A DNA stretch of 64,000 nt, taken from Nymphaea colorata. Lineage: Eukaryota; Streptophyta; Magnoliopsida; Nymphaeales; Nymphaeaceae. The stretch is taken from the NCBI RefSeq assembly GCF_008831285.2, contig NC_045147.1, positions 7,036,334-7,100,333 of the forward strand, given 5' to 3'. Made by a program: the position numbers and the translations under genes. The notes under the pieces were generated by a model. That model did not search any database. It was given only the letters and a program-made list of their open reading frames with translations, and was not told the origin of the DNA. Of this stretch, positions 24,401-36,060 are shown piece after piece. Position 1 is the stretch's first letter. Each line of letters starts with the position of its first letter.

Positions 24401-24539
24401 GCACCTAACTTTTGGGAGTCTACACCATAAAATCAGAGACAAACTCAATCTCAAGCTTCATTTGAAAAACGAGGTCTCTCAGCTCCTTCTGAGCCTCCAT
24501 CCTAGCGAGGCCCTGAATATTCTAGTAGAGCACTTTCAT
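21480..24539 (-). pseudogene. LINE ORF2: endonuclease, reverse transcriptase, zf-RVT
   Basis: The start is an ATG at 24539 giving MKVLY and NIQGLAR, the usual beginning of the L1 endonuclease. The endonuclease continues at 24396-24094 (NGRGRIMSFWN, then VIKDFNAMMG, a GDFNA-like motif with the glycine changed to lysine). RT follows with AKEDKNTTYFH (about 23470), REL-RQGDP and the catalytic VLYADDVLM (about 22820), then the thumb (KYLGVPLFCGRL, SWKAHILSYEGR). The C-terminal W-rich zf-RVT region spans 22440-21500 (VIKKLENICMKFVWN, CLFCKKAEG). At least eight breaks in frame occur. Intact, it would nick DNA and prime reverse transcription from the element RNA. Confidence 0.82.
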
Positions 24540-24920
24540 TGGAGTTTACTAGTCATTTTCATGAGGCTCACACGCCTCCGTAGTATCACGATGAGAAAGC
24601 TCCCCTTCTATAACAATGGCATCATCGATATGCCCAGGTCAACAACCTCCCTTTCTTGCTTGACCGCCATCTTCCCCTTTTTGGTGCCAGAAAGGGGGTC
24701 TCACCTTCTTTCCCTTACCCATATATCAGAGGCTGTTTTTAGGGCCCTGCCTGCTATTGATAGGTATATCCTTGCATATAGGAGCAGACTCCTCAGAAAC
24801 ACCCAAGAATTTGAGCACAGGGGTCTCCCTGTCCTTAGGCAACTTGTAGGCGCTAGCCTTCTTCCCCCCATTCAGGTTCAATGAGAATCCAAGAGGCCCA
24901 TCCTTCTTTAAATTACAATT

Positions 24921-26239
24921 CTAACTAAACCACATCAAGTTGGCAAAAGGATTAGGGTCAGTGGCCTTACCTCCTTCTCGCTGAGTGGAGGCTGCAATAG
25001 CAGAGGCTCGGTCACTGCTAATAGCCTTGGACTTGCCTTTCCACCTGGTAGCTTGAAGAACACCAACCTTGGATTGCCGCTTTCCTTGTGATCCCTCTAA
25101 GTGACGGTTGTTAACAGCTTCATTTCCAGCCCTATCATGTGGCTCCAAAGATCAAACATCCTGCTCCCTTTCCTTCTCAACATTGCCGCTGAGGACTAAG
25201 AATCGGTTAGCATTTGTCCCAACCATTTTGCTGGGTCTGTGTCGATTTCAAGCCTAGCTCTTGGCTAATATTTTGACCTTACTCCACTCATCCCTGCTCT
25301 CTTCCTCCTCAATCCCTACACCTTGAAGTTTACACATGTTGGAGAAGTGAGAAGTTGTACCGCACCTATGATAGTACCTAACATGGTTCTCATACCAAAC
25401 ATCCTGGATGTATTTACATACCCCATCCACCCCCATGGAAATTTTTGGAATTGGCTGGAAGTTAAGAGGAACTTCAATACATGTGCATGCATATCCCAAC
25501 CTCTCCATTTGGAGGGTGCAGCTATCAGCTCTCACTAAGACCCGCCCAACGGTTGCGAGATAGATCTGTAGCTATAATCTGCCAGAAAACCAAAGGAAGT
25601 GCCGGTAGTTGGATCCAAATGGGAACTGACTCTTTCATTTCCATCCCTGGCTTCCACCTGCTAGCAATCAGAAAACGACCACCAACCGACCATGTTCAGC
25701 ATCTCAAATCTGTCGCCGGTTGTTCCTCTAAGGAAACCCTCACCAAGAAGTGGCCATTATTGATGATAGATAATATCAGGTTAGCAACCAACACCCACAA
25801 CCTTCTCAGCTCTTCAAAATATACTCGAAGTCAAGTCCAACATTTTGGCACCCCCCATAAAGACTTGCTATCGTTGAGAAGCTGAAATGCTGCTCCATTT
25901 TATTGTAGACTTCACTTGGGATGTTGATGTTTACCTCATTTCTGACCTTACCACAGAGGCCACAGGCCATCCAGCCTCCTCCTGTGCCCTTTCCCCGTGA
26001 ACCACATTGACCCAGATTTTACCCCTATGACCAACATCTTCACTTGCTATGCTGTGCTGCCCAAAAGAGCCATGATGCCCTTTCTTAAGCAGAGCTTCTT
26101 CAATCCCTTCCATTGCAGATGTAGAATCATCTTTTGATCCAGAAATTATTGAGGAGCTGGAAGCATTGTCTCGCCCCTCGAGTCCATGGTCACCCATGCT
26201 GCTCCTTGGCCACTCTTCCTCCTTTTGATTACTAGACAA
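24921..26239 (-). pseudogene. LINE ORF1 (DUF4283 and zf-CCHC_4 type)
   Basis: The pieces on the minus strand are an acidic/serine-rich N-terminus (26239-25931, ending WVNVVHGERAQEE), a DUF4283-like patch near 25600-25650 (VPIWIQLPALPLVFW), a zf-CCHC_4 knuckle region (25535-25254, with VCKYIQDVWYENH then CGTTSHFSNMC) and a basic tail (25148-24921). The first knuckle cysteine of the usual CxxCG is replaced (YYHRCG). ORF1 proteins bind the element RNA. The frame is broken in several places. Confidence 0.75.
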
Positions 26240-26470
26240 GGAACCCAGCCTCTCTCGCTGTAGCTCCTACCGCACCTGCTGTGCTCCAAGGTGAGGGAAG
26301 ATGGAGACATCCTCCAGATCCATCTCCGTTGCTCTTCCCACGGCAGGATCCAGGGGCCGATGGAAACACAAGCAAACCCTAACTCGCCACTCCCACTCCC
26401 TCTCTCTCCCTGATGGAAACACTCCCTCTCTCTTTAGAAAAAGTTCAAAACCCACTTCTTTTCACCTTCA

Positions 26471-27350
26471 TCTCTATGGGATCTAACACATGAGGCAGTT
26501 TGTAGAGACCTTCATTTAGAAGGAATTTTAAAAATTATTTTTCTCTTATGATCTAGTGGAGTGAACTTTCTATGCGTCTAGCGTGGATTCTTGTCATTGT
26601 TTGATTTGGATGATTGTGCTTTATCCTTGTTGTTCTCTCCCTTGTTTCTTCCTGACTATTGGCTTGGCTAGCTGGGCTATGCATTGGAGGTAGAGATCTT
26701 GGTGTCAAAGAGGCATGAACTTGTATTTTTCCTAGTTTTTGGTGATCCTCTTTCTTACTATTCTAACTGCTCTGACCCACTCTGTCCGAAGATAGCCATT
26801 TATTTTGTTGTTTCAATGCACTCGGCCTTCTTTGTCTGATTGTAGAAATTCTCGTACTCATGTTATACAAGATGGTGACAAATATGTTCTTCAAATCTTC
26901 CATTGATCATAGTAAGTGCATGTACTTCGGCCATCAGAGTTCAGAGTTTGAGAATGGATGTTTCACCACCTTTGAATATATTCTCAAGTAGACTCACTAA
27001 GTTTCAGATAGAGAAAAATTAGGCTTATACTTCTCAATGAACATGTTGACTACTTCGTCAAAATCTGTGTGGGGTCACAGGTTTTTAGGTACCATTGCGC
27101 AACATCCCCTCCAAGCTGCGTGAGAAGCAAATGAACAAAGCCATGGTGTTATTATGGAATTTCTCACACTGAATAAATAAGATTGACAGATGTGTAAGGG
27201 GATCCTTGGTGCCCTTGAACTTGCTGAATTTTTGTGAGTCCTTCAATATCCTCATCATCTAGACCTTCATACAAATCCATCCTAGAATAGGTCTTTTTGC
27301 CTTTGCTCTGGATTAACGTGACAGTTTTCTCCATTTCTTTTATCTAAGAT
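26471..27350 (-). pseudogene. Tat/Ogre-like gag N-terminal and central fragment
   Basis: Translations in several minus-strand frames give FKGTKDPLTHL near 27230-27195, an F-x-x-SLEG-like stretch followed by a W/Y pair near 27080-27130, and KFTPLDHKRK near 26575-26545. This matches the Retrotrans_gag core and the FTPL linker of Tat/Athila-type gag. It then runs into EGLYKLP and the target-site sequence at 26470, continuing across the LINE at 20675. It is interrupted by many stops. Evidence is by motif order only. Confidence 0.6.
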
Positions 27351-28629
27351 TAAATGGGGTCTGTCACACTCCTGGTCGAGATCTTGAGCTCTTTAGTCCT
27401 GGTTGAGCCCTTCAAGTTCTTGTTAGTCATCTTGGTTACTATTCTATTGTTCATTATATGTTGGTCATCTGGGGAATTGCCAGAAAAAGAGTGAGATCAA
27501 CTTGAGGAGGGGTTACCAATGCCTCGTAAATCTCTAGTTCTCGTTCTCTTCACTTGTGATCTTGTACATGGGGCCATGATGAATGCTTATGATGCATGAT
27601 GCTTGATGAATTATAGGTGACTCCCTGTGACAAAGGATAAAACATGAATTAAAAATATTGGCATGATTGGATGAAATGTGGAAGGACAGTCATACAAGGA
27701 GCCAAAATTGAAATAGGAAGGTGGTCAAACTTTGTAAAGTGACTTTGTCTACCATAATCCACCCAATAGGAGGTTTAGACTTCACGTGTGAAATTTTTTA
27801 CCGTAGCAAACTAAAGAAAAATCTAGAGGCAACATAGAAAAACATGAAAATCTTAGATGGTATTTGAGAGAGGAAAAAGGGATGTCTTTTGAAAATTCAT
27901 GCCTAGTTTTGATGAAAATATTGTGCATGATGTTAACAAAATGTGATGCATGTAAAGGAGACAAACATGTAATTCGACAAAACATACACATAATGCTCAA
28001 ATAGCACTCCCAAATGACGCGGTTCTATCATGCAAATGTTAAAAAATAGCTTGGCCACCTAAATTAAATATCTAAGTTTTAAAATTTGCAATAGTTCTAT
28101 ATATCAAATTTGCCTATATACCTGGACAAGAAATCTAAACTACGTGGCATAGACTCTACCATACGGGGCTCTAAAAGTTATGGATTTCTATTCTCCTTGA
28201 TTACTCACCAATATAATAGGATAATGCCTCAGTATGGGTGATGAGAGGGCCAATACCCACCACCAGTATGTTAGTCCACCCATTGATCTACTCGGAGCTA
28301 ATGCATATAGATAATATACTGTGACATGTTGATTGGGACATATAGGTGAGGGTTAATTATGAAGTTTGTAGGCACATGCACAAATAGTTGGTTCTAATGC
28401 AACGGGGCCTAAGATGCAAGTTAAAATTAGGGAGAGAAGCAAACATTGTATCAAACAACTCTTAAATTGACATTGATGTCGTCCAAATCCTAAGAAAGCA
28501 AATGTGTCCTACTTTTGAAATTATGCATGTTTTAAAATCATAAAAGTAGACTGATGAACAAAATGAGAATCAAATTGATATATTGTTCATGCTTGGAACA
28601 TCAAAGATCAATGCAAAACAATATGCTAA
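27351..28629. other. No gene recognised (probable leader of the Tat-like element)
   Basis: AT-rich sequence between the gag remnant and the LTR-like block. I see no credible open frame and could not identify a primer binding site here. Confidence 0.4.
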
Positions 28630-30196
28630 ATCTAATATGATGCATGCAAAACTGGATTATGTAGACTTGGAGTTTGGTCATTACTGGGACTCATGTAAGG
28701 GATAAGGGACGTGGATCTATTTCTAGAATCCAAATCCAAGAATGGGTCATCATGATATGAAAAAATTTTATGTAATTCTTGTTCTAAGTTTGTAATAGAA
28801 ATTGTCATAGAGACCAAAAATACCATATTATGGTATGGAGGTTCACAATTCACGATCCAAGCTTCAAGGTCAAAGATCCAATAAATCTTGATCTTGTATC
28901 CATGATGTAATCTTCTAACTCCACATCCAAATGAAATACATCCAAATTTAATTATCACCAAGATTTAAAATCCTCAACTTGAATCAGATTCTATGGGAAT
29001 TGGCCAAGGGTTTATAGTATAACATTCATTATTTGAAATCCAACCCAAAATCTGGGCTCTTAGATCCAAGATCCAAAATCTAGGCTTTGAGATCCAAAAT
29101 ATAAATTCCAAGATCCAATCCAATCTAGTTAAATCCGGGTTCACCAAGGTCATTCTAGATCTCATGATTGGAATTAGTTCAATTGGATTCCTTTTGGATT
29201 GAGATTAAGGATTTAAGTAACTAAGGCTAGGCCAGTCAAGGGGAAACTGGGTTCTGTCTTGACTAAACTAGGTTTGGACCTACTTGGGATGGGCTTGATT
29301 GGAGTAGGCATGCTTGATCCTAGTCAAACCATCTAGTATGGACTTCATTCATCTTGTATGGAAGAGATTGGCTAGGTCTAGGCTATAGTTCCTGGTTCAC
29401 GGATAATGGGCTCTAAGATCTGCCATGGATTAGGTTTTATAGGGCTTCGACTAGGTTTGGACTCCATGCCTACATGACTTAAGGTTTTGAAAATCATTTG
29501 AAGAGGTTAATTTTGAAACATTTAGAGAAGAGCTATGATTTTGAGTATTGTCTTGCGCATGAGGCCTAGACTAAGTCCAGGTGCACATGCTAGGGCTAAT
29601 GCCACAAGGCATGCTACTAGGCTGACCCAATCTAGTTTCAAACAAGTGGTGCACATGAGTGCAGGGTGATCTAGGTGTATAAAAAAATGTGATTTGCATG
29701 CATGATTTAATTTAAGAAATAACTAAACATAAAACAAGAAACTAAAAGAAAGAGGGAGAGGGACAAAAGAGGCATACCTGACCCCTCTGCGTTTAAAGAC
29801 AATAAATTAAACTTGAGCATTACTAAAGAAAATAAAGAAAACCTAGGACTTAAGCAAGAAATAAACTAAAGTACGCATGCTAGAAGCAAAAAGGAAAACT
29901 AAAACATGCATAAAAGAAAAGAAAAGAAAAAAAACACTAAATTACAAATAAGAAAACAAAAATTTAGGAAAAAGAAATTACTTGAAGCTGAAGGTCTGAC
30001 TAAGCCCACTCCCAAACCTCTTCACTAAGCTTCATTGAATCTAGGTTGAGTGCTAATGCAGCCCAAACCAAGACTAAGACCGAAATACTCAAAATTTTAA
30101 TTTGAAATGAGCAAAACCTTTTTAAGCACTTGTTTGGAATTTTTCCAAATTTTGTTGGGCTACTTGATAGCTCCTCAATTTGCATCAAAAGAGGTT

Positions 30197-30212
30197 GGGG
30201 GGGGGGGGGGGG
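30197..30212. repeat. G16 homopolymer
   Basis: A run of 16 G on the plus strand. Its length is doubtful in most sequencing chemistries. Confidence 0.9.
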
Positions 30213-30222
30213 AGCATGACCC

Positions 30223-30231
30223 CTTTTTATA
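30223..30231 (-). promoter_or_regulatory. Putative LTR TATA box
   Basis: Minus-strand CTATAAAAAGGGG in an otherwise TATA-poor context, positioned so that transcription would run toward the gag remnant. Consistent with a U3/R boundary, but no transcript evidence is available. Confidence 0.5.
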
Positions 30232-32200
30232 GTAGTGAGGGCGTTGATCTTCCTTGAGATGAAGGACTAAACTTTTAGTCCTCCTCCTCACTTTCAAAAA
30301 CACAAACTATATCTTAAAATGAGTTTTTCAATTGAAAAATGTTCATAGCGTTCTCATTCTTGATCTGAATTCTATTCTATGAAAAGCGATGCATGCACGA
30401 AGACGTCTTGATCAAGTCATTATAAATGATTTGGATTGACATTGAACATGCATAATGAACAATGTGAGAATATGAAGTAGAGAAAATACACATTTAAGCG
30501 TAGAATAAAATTGATATATTGGAGAAAATGTTCATTCCAACCACATATGGGCACCGATTTCGATTATGTTTGTGTCAGAGTGCTCAACAACGGATTTTGC
30601 ATTATTCATCTCCTTTCATATGACTTGACATTATGCATAGAGTGAGAAAATCATGATGCATTTTTTGAAATATGATATGCATTAAACTCACATGTGGATC
30701 TTGGATCTGGGTCTGATATTGGAACTAGATCAAGGTCCAAATCTAAAAAAATATTCTAGAAGATGGATATGGATATGATATAATAATGTAGATTATGAGA
30801 GCATGATATGATACTAGGATCTGAAATTTGGAATAATGGATCTAGATTTATAAAGATAGATCTTAGATCTGAGATTTGGATATGAGATCCATATATGAAA
30901 TTAAAACTTGGATAAGAGATCTGGATTTGAAATATAAATCATTGTGGGACTGGGCCTAGCTTGACCTGGGCTAGGTGGGTTTAGGCTAAGTCACATATGT
31001 TGGACCTAGGTTGGGTTTAGTTTTGAAAATGGTTCAGACCTACATTGCATGCAGGTTTAGTAAGCTCAGCCTAGGTACTTTTTTTGGAAATTGTGGCTCC
31101 TAAGTTAGTTTTATGAAAAATATGTGCATAGTGACAAATGACCAAAATATCCCTAGAAAGAGGATTGAAACTGATGGGTTGTGTGGGCCGGCTGTCCACA
31201 CTGGTACGTGTGCAGCGTAAAAATAAGACATCTTGTGATTTGGTTGAAAAGTCACCTCATTTGTCTATCCAAAACTCAAGAATTCAAATTTTACAGATAG
31301 TACAATGGCCCTTTTCTGAAGCCTGGGAAAGGGTAAAATGGGAACTTTCAATTTGAGCCACCTCCGTTGAATCTAAAGTTGGAGCCATCTCCATTGAATC
31401 TAAAGTTGGAGCTACTCTCTTGAAGTATTGCAGATTGCAACCATATGAAGAAATTGAGAAATTGATTCCCGATTGAACAGAATTCAACTCGAAAGATTGA
31501 GCTACATTGAAATCAAGTGTCTGAACCTTAGTTAATTTGTAAAATGGAAATGAGCTCAAATTCGAATGAATGAACTATAACAAAGTCCAAAATACTCGAA
31601 TTAGGCACTAAAGAATGTGGTCCTAGCTTGGCATGAAATAACATGGTGTACGTTATGAGAATTATAGCTCAGACCTACTAGAGTTGGTGAGAGTATCACT
31701 ATGATTTTAGGACAATGCTCCAGTACTCAAATCTAGATCCCAGAACTGAAAGTAATGAAGAAAGCTTATGTTTAGCTTGATTTGGTTTGACATGGTCTTG
31801 GTGTTCCAGAATTGGTAGGTGCATGGTATCAATGAGCTGACAAGGTTGGAGCGAGTTGGCTTTGAGCTGAATAAACTAGTGAGCTGTCTCAAACAACTCC
31901 TAAGGTCTTGTAAAGTTGAGGAATGACCTAATTGCTCAAATGTTTAGGCAATTCTTAGAAATTTGGTGAAAATCCATGTTTTTCTTGTCATAATGATAGG
32001 ATGTAGGGGTAAATGGTCATTTTCAATGGTGGTGACCTAGGTGATTTGGTTTTAGGTGCTCAACGTTGTATGAAACATACTTGTTTTGTCTAGAAATGAC
32101 CATTGTTCTTGAAATTTGGTTTTTGAAAACCAATTTGAAAATCTCATGATGAAAGGTACAACAATCATTTGGACTTGTAAAAATTTTATATGTTTACACA

Positions 32201-33760
32201 TCCGGCTCAAGTTTTATATTCTTTTGTTAGAAAAGTGAAATTTTAACATATTGATTCAACGTCCAATTCTCATTTTTCATTTAATATGCATTGTGCAACA
32301 TGTGGGCATTCTTTGTTCATGCTTTGAAGTCAGTTAGGTTCATTTCATCCAAATTTTAAGTCATCTTCAAAATCTAGCTCGTCATGTTTCATTTTCATAA
32401 CAAATAAAATGTCAACGTCTTATTTCTTTCTCCCCCATGCTTCAGGTTGGAATTGTGCATATTATCCAAGAAATAGGTATTTCCAATATGGGTAGATAGG
32501 TGACATCCCGTTTCATGAGCTTTTGAATAGTTTGGTGGGTCGTATAAACTAGTTTCCCTAACATGTTATGTTATGTCATGTTTCATTCTTGCATATTCCA
32601 TAACAAGCTTAGTTCAAGTCACTTTATTTGCATTTGCTAGTGGTTTCTATGTATGATCATGTCACAATAACATTTGTTTAGGCATTTGGCATGTGTAAGG
32701 AAAGAGTTTTTCATGTTCCACTTACAAATCATGGTTTATAACATATGCTACCTTCCTTTTACATCATATTACTTAGTATCATGTATTCACACATACATGT
32801 AGGCATCTAAGACTTTAATAAGAGACATAAAAGTGAAAGAAATGGACACTTTCCAACAGCCTTCCCATGTTACCATGCAATCTCATATCACACACATGTT
32901 CTAATTTCTAGTTTTACTTACTATGTTCTGGTTTTAAATAAGATTGCATTGTATATTGTTTAGTTTTATGTTATACTTGTGTAGATTGGCTTGTCATGCA
33001 CGCACACATGATTATTTGCAAGTTTTTATGAGTTGATAATACACAAATGCCGTTATACACATGAACCATTTTCTCATAAAACAATGTGGGTCTGACACCA
33101 TCCGTGTAGCCATCTGAAGATTTCTACCTAGATAAGGTTCAATGTCTTTGCATCCTCTAGGTACAATTTCAAATGAGCATCATTGATTTCCAACATGTTT
33201 TAAACTTTTTACTTTATTTTGAAAATTCAATCTTTCAAATTTCATTTTCTAGCTATGTTCCAAACTAGTATTCAAGATCAATCTTCTAATCCATTTACAA
33301 AACCAAATTTGTACCATGATTCCAGCACCCATTCTGATTTCAATCTCATGTTCCAAATTAGATTTTCAAGTTTCCATGCATCATATTTTCTTAGGTTTCA
33401 TGTGATGGCCCAATGATGATAAAGGCGTTTTGGTAATATTACAACTGACACCTTGAGAGTCCTTCTAGCTTTTTAAAACCAATTCCATTTCAAACTTTAC
33501 ATTCATAAGCACATGTTCACAATGTTATTAGGATCAAAACATCAGCAGTTGCTTTAAGCAAAGTAGTTTTGGACCTTGGATTGGCTACCCCGGGTAAAGA
33601 CACTAGGAACATATGATCCTTGCACTGATAGGATGGGTCTCGCCTCTATTTCTTTGGTACAGAGACAAGTAATTCAATTTTCACATCAAGATTGCATGTC
33701 AAGATTCCTTTTTGCCTGTAAAAAGCACTACTTCAAGCTAGACATATAATTGCATTAGTA
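32201..33760. other. Anonymous AT-rich DNA with a repeat-family fragment
   Basis: No credible gene. A segment near 33570-33660 (GGTAAAGACACTAGGAAC, then TGATAGGATGGGTC) resembles 16195-16255 in the same orientation, so more debris of the same LTR family lies here. Confidence 0.4.
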
Positions 33761-33762
33761 GG

Positions 33763-35140
33763 TTGAGTGGTAGGTGCATGAATGTACATTTTACACTATC
33801 TAATCTAAAGAATCACTTCCAACAAAGGAGAGGATACACCTTGAAGAGCAGCGAAACTCATTCTATAGTAGATTGTCTACAAAAGATATCAAACATAAAC
33901 CATGAAGTTTGTAATGTTCTTCAATTGGATGATGATGGATATGCAGTGAATATATTTCAAGAAAATATCTGCATTGTTTCAATTTTATCACATGTTTCTA
34001 AAGAGACACACATTTCAAGCAAATACTCAATTGTGGTATACTGTTAGTGCTTTAATGATGTTCATGGGTTCAACACCACAATAAAGATCAACATTCATTA
34101 ATGGCCTTTTACACAATTTAAAACATGAACAATCACGTACAATGTTGCAGGTTTGGTGCTGCATTCTTATATGACCAAATAATAGAATGTTTTGTTCGGT
34201 CGTGTTTAATGGTTTTTACTAAGCAATGAATGACGTGCACCTATAACTTGTGTCAATAGATGAGGACGATGTCATTAGAGCATCCATAGCATATTCTAGT
34301 AGATATACATTATCATTTGTTCTTATGACATACATTACAAAATGCAACAAAGCATATAGGGCACATTTTAAATAAAAAGTAGGCTCATGGAGTGCTTGTC
34401 AAGATACATGCTGAAATTGCAAAATCAAGGATTTTTCCTATTGATGTGGAGGGAAATGAATTATTAATACCAATTACATGACATTAGCTAGTTGCAAAGG
34501 TTATACAAGGACAAAGAGAAGTTGGCACTGACATACAACTAATAGTATTTTTCTATAGATATAATGAACATGTAGAATGTTATAAGTATGTGTGTGATCC
34601 ATAAGAAGAACTTTACTTATGTTTACAAGTTTTTGATTTTTTTTGTCAATGAGTGGTTTGTAGAAACTCTTAAATGCAATAAGTTGCAGTTACATTGTAA
34701 AGAACTCACCTCAAAATGACAATGGTGATGAATGTGTTGATGTATATTGTAGATGTATATATGTCAATGTGTTCAAGCGGGTGAAAGCTTAATTTGCTAA
34801 AGCTACCAACATTGCATACAAGGACAATGTGCACATATACCATGTAGAGGACTATGTAGGGACATGCAACACAAAAACCAACACACTTCAATGCTTGTGT
34901 AGAAAATTTTGAATTTAGTTGTGTTCTTTGCCAACATGTGTTAAATCCATTGATGCAGGAGAACATTAGTGAGATACCTGAGCCCTACATGCTATGACAT
35001 TGAACCAAGAATGCTGAGACGAGTTGCTACACATTTGTAGTTACTAAATCAGGCAACAACATTTGTCTTGTAGCATCCCATTACCAATATTTATATCGCT
35101 TCTTCATGCTTGTTGCTATAATTGCCTCAAAAAATGAAGA
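33763..35140 (+). pseudogene. FAR1/FRS-like (MULE transposase-derived) pseudogene
   Basis: 33763-34047 encodes 94 residues with an NHFQQRR segment and LDDDGYAVNIFQE, resembling the region before the MULE transposase core in FAR1-related proteins. 34892-35017 encodes, with one extra base, a SWIM-type zinc finger CLCRKF then EFSCVLCQHV (CxCx..CxH), followed by ISEIPEPYML and TKNA, which closely matches the FAR1/FHY3 SWIM finger and its YxLxRWTKNA tail. Stops replace two residues in that tail and many stops lie between the parts. FAR1/FHY3 are domesticated transposases that act as light-signalling transcription factors. This copy could equally be a dead MULE. Confidence 0.65.
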
Positions 35141-35654
35141 ACTGACTAATAAATAGTAGAGTTTCAAAGAAAGGTGCTGAAAAGTTTTGGTGACATGCAT
35201 ATATGAAGCGAAAGTGACCCCAACAGTAGTAGCCAACTACAACTCACGAGAAAGTCTATCTAAAGGTTAACATCATGTTCAATAAGTTGGAGGTAAATGT
35301 TGTTGATGTTGATGAGATCACGCCACACTATAAGAAGCATTAAAAGGAAGTTCTACGCTTCTGATCATGTGCATAAAAGGTCAAAATATATCCTAGAAAG
35401 GTTGCTAAAGATGAAAACAATGAAAATAAGGATATGACAGAACATAACTGAAACCATTGAGTCACAAGATGAAGAAACCTGAACAATCTATAGAGTGCAC
35501 TATGCGGTGGAACCATTGAGTCCTTATTGTTGCCACATTGTTGCCACACAAAGTTATTACTACTCACAAGTTTGCACCTTTAATGCATTTATTCTCATGT
35601 ACAAACAACTTACTATATATATATTATCTGATTTTGTAGGAATGGATGTATGGA

Positions 35655-36060
35655 ATTCTGCGATAACATATAGAGTGCATGTGACATAGCATGCCAAGTG
35701 CACACGACATAGTTGTAAAGTGAACTTGGCATAGCATGTGGAGTGCGTGTGACATAGCACACAAAGTTCCATCCCATACATATAGAGTGCACATGACATT
35801 TTGTAAATGAATGCTTTCAAAGTGCATGTAACATAGCATAGCATGTAAAGTGTGTGTGACATAGCACACGAACTGCCATCCCATATATATATAGAGTGCA
35901 AATGACATTTTACAAATGAATACTTGCAAAGTGCATGTGACATAGCATGCCAAATGGACATGAAAGAATGCAAAGTGCACTCAACATGTCATATGATGTG
36001 TCATCATAGCATGTGAATGCACCTGACATAGCCCGTAGAGTGATGTGATAGAGAACACAT
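35655..36060. repeat. Minisatellite of GTGCATGTGACATAGCAT units
   Basis: The motif AAGTGCATGTGACATAGCA recurs with variation. It is embedded in a longer unit that begins CCATCCCATA at 35769 and again about 107 bases later near 35876. At least two long units and about ten short ones are visible. Overlapping minus-strand frames here are repeat artefacts. Confidence 0.75.

Larger units (their letters stand above)
20676..26454 (-). mobile_element. L1-type LINE (non-LTR retrotransposon), decayed, nested in gag
   Basis: Reading on the minus strand one finds ORF1 with a DUF4283-like patch and a zinc knuckle (26239-24921), then ORF2 with endonuclease, RT and zf-RVT regions (24539 to about 21480), then a 3' tail with an AATAAAGG word and a hairpin. 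The order and domains are those of plant L1 elements. Candidate target duplications flank it: CTTTTTTTCTCCTTCA at 20660-20675 and CTTCTTTTCACCTTCA at 26455-26470, differing at three of 16 positions. Gag coding resumes on both sides, which fixes it as an insertion. Frequent stops and frameshifts show it is old. Confidence 0.82.
28630..32200 (-). repeat. Diverged LTR-like block, right end of the Tat/Ogre-like element
   Basis: About 30940-32200 is a direct match to about 16200-17773, and both end in a TTCACA/TTACACA terminus, giving a minus-strand start TGTGTAAACA. Internally, minus-strand TATAAAAAG (30223-30231) followed by a gag-side leader fits an LTR promoter. About 29190-29830 matches 14746-15350 only when reverse-complemented. 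The block also carries a G16 run at 30197-30212 and repeated GGATCTTGGAT-like words (28850-29160 and 30690-30940). The exact inner end was not found. Confidence 0.6.

Noticed and set aside
35560-35980. Long minus-strand frames of 118 and 137 residues
   Set aside because: They are translations of the minisatellite, repetitive in composition and overlapping in two frames.
35655-36060. Repeat array considered as CRISPR-like
   Set aside because: Units are irregular, have no unique spacers of constant length, and the genome is a plant nuclear one.
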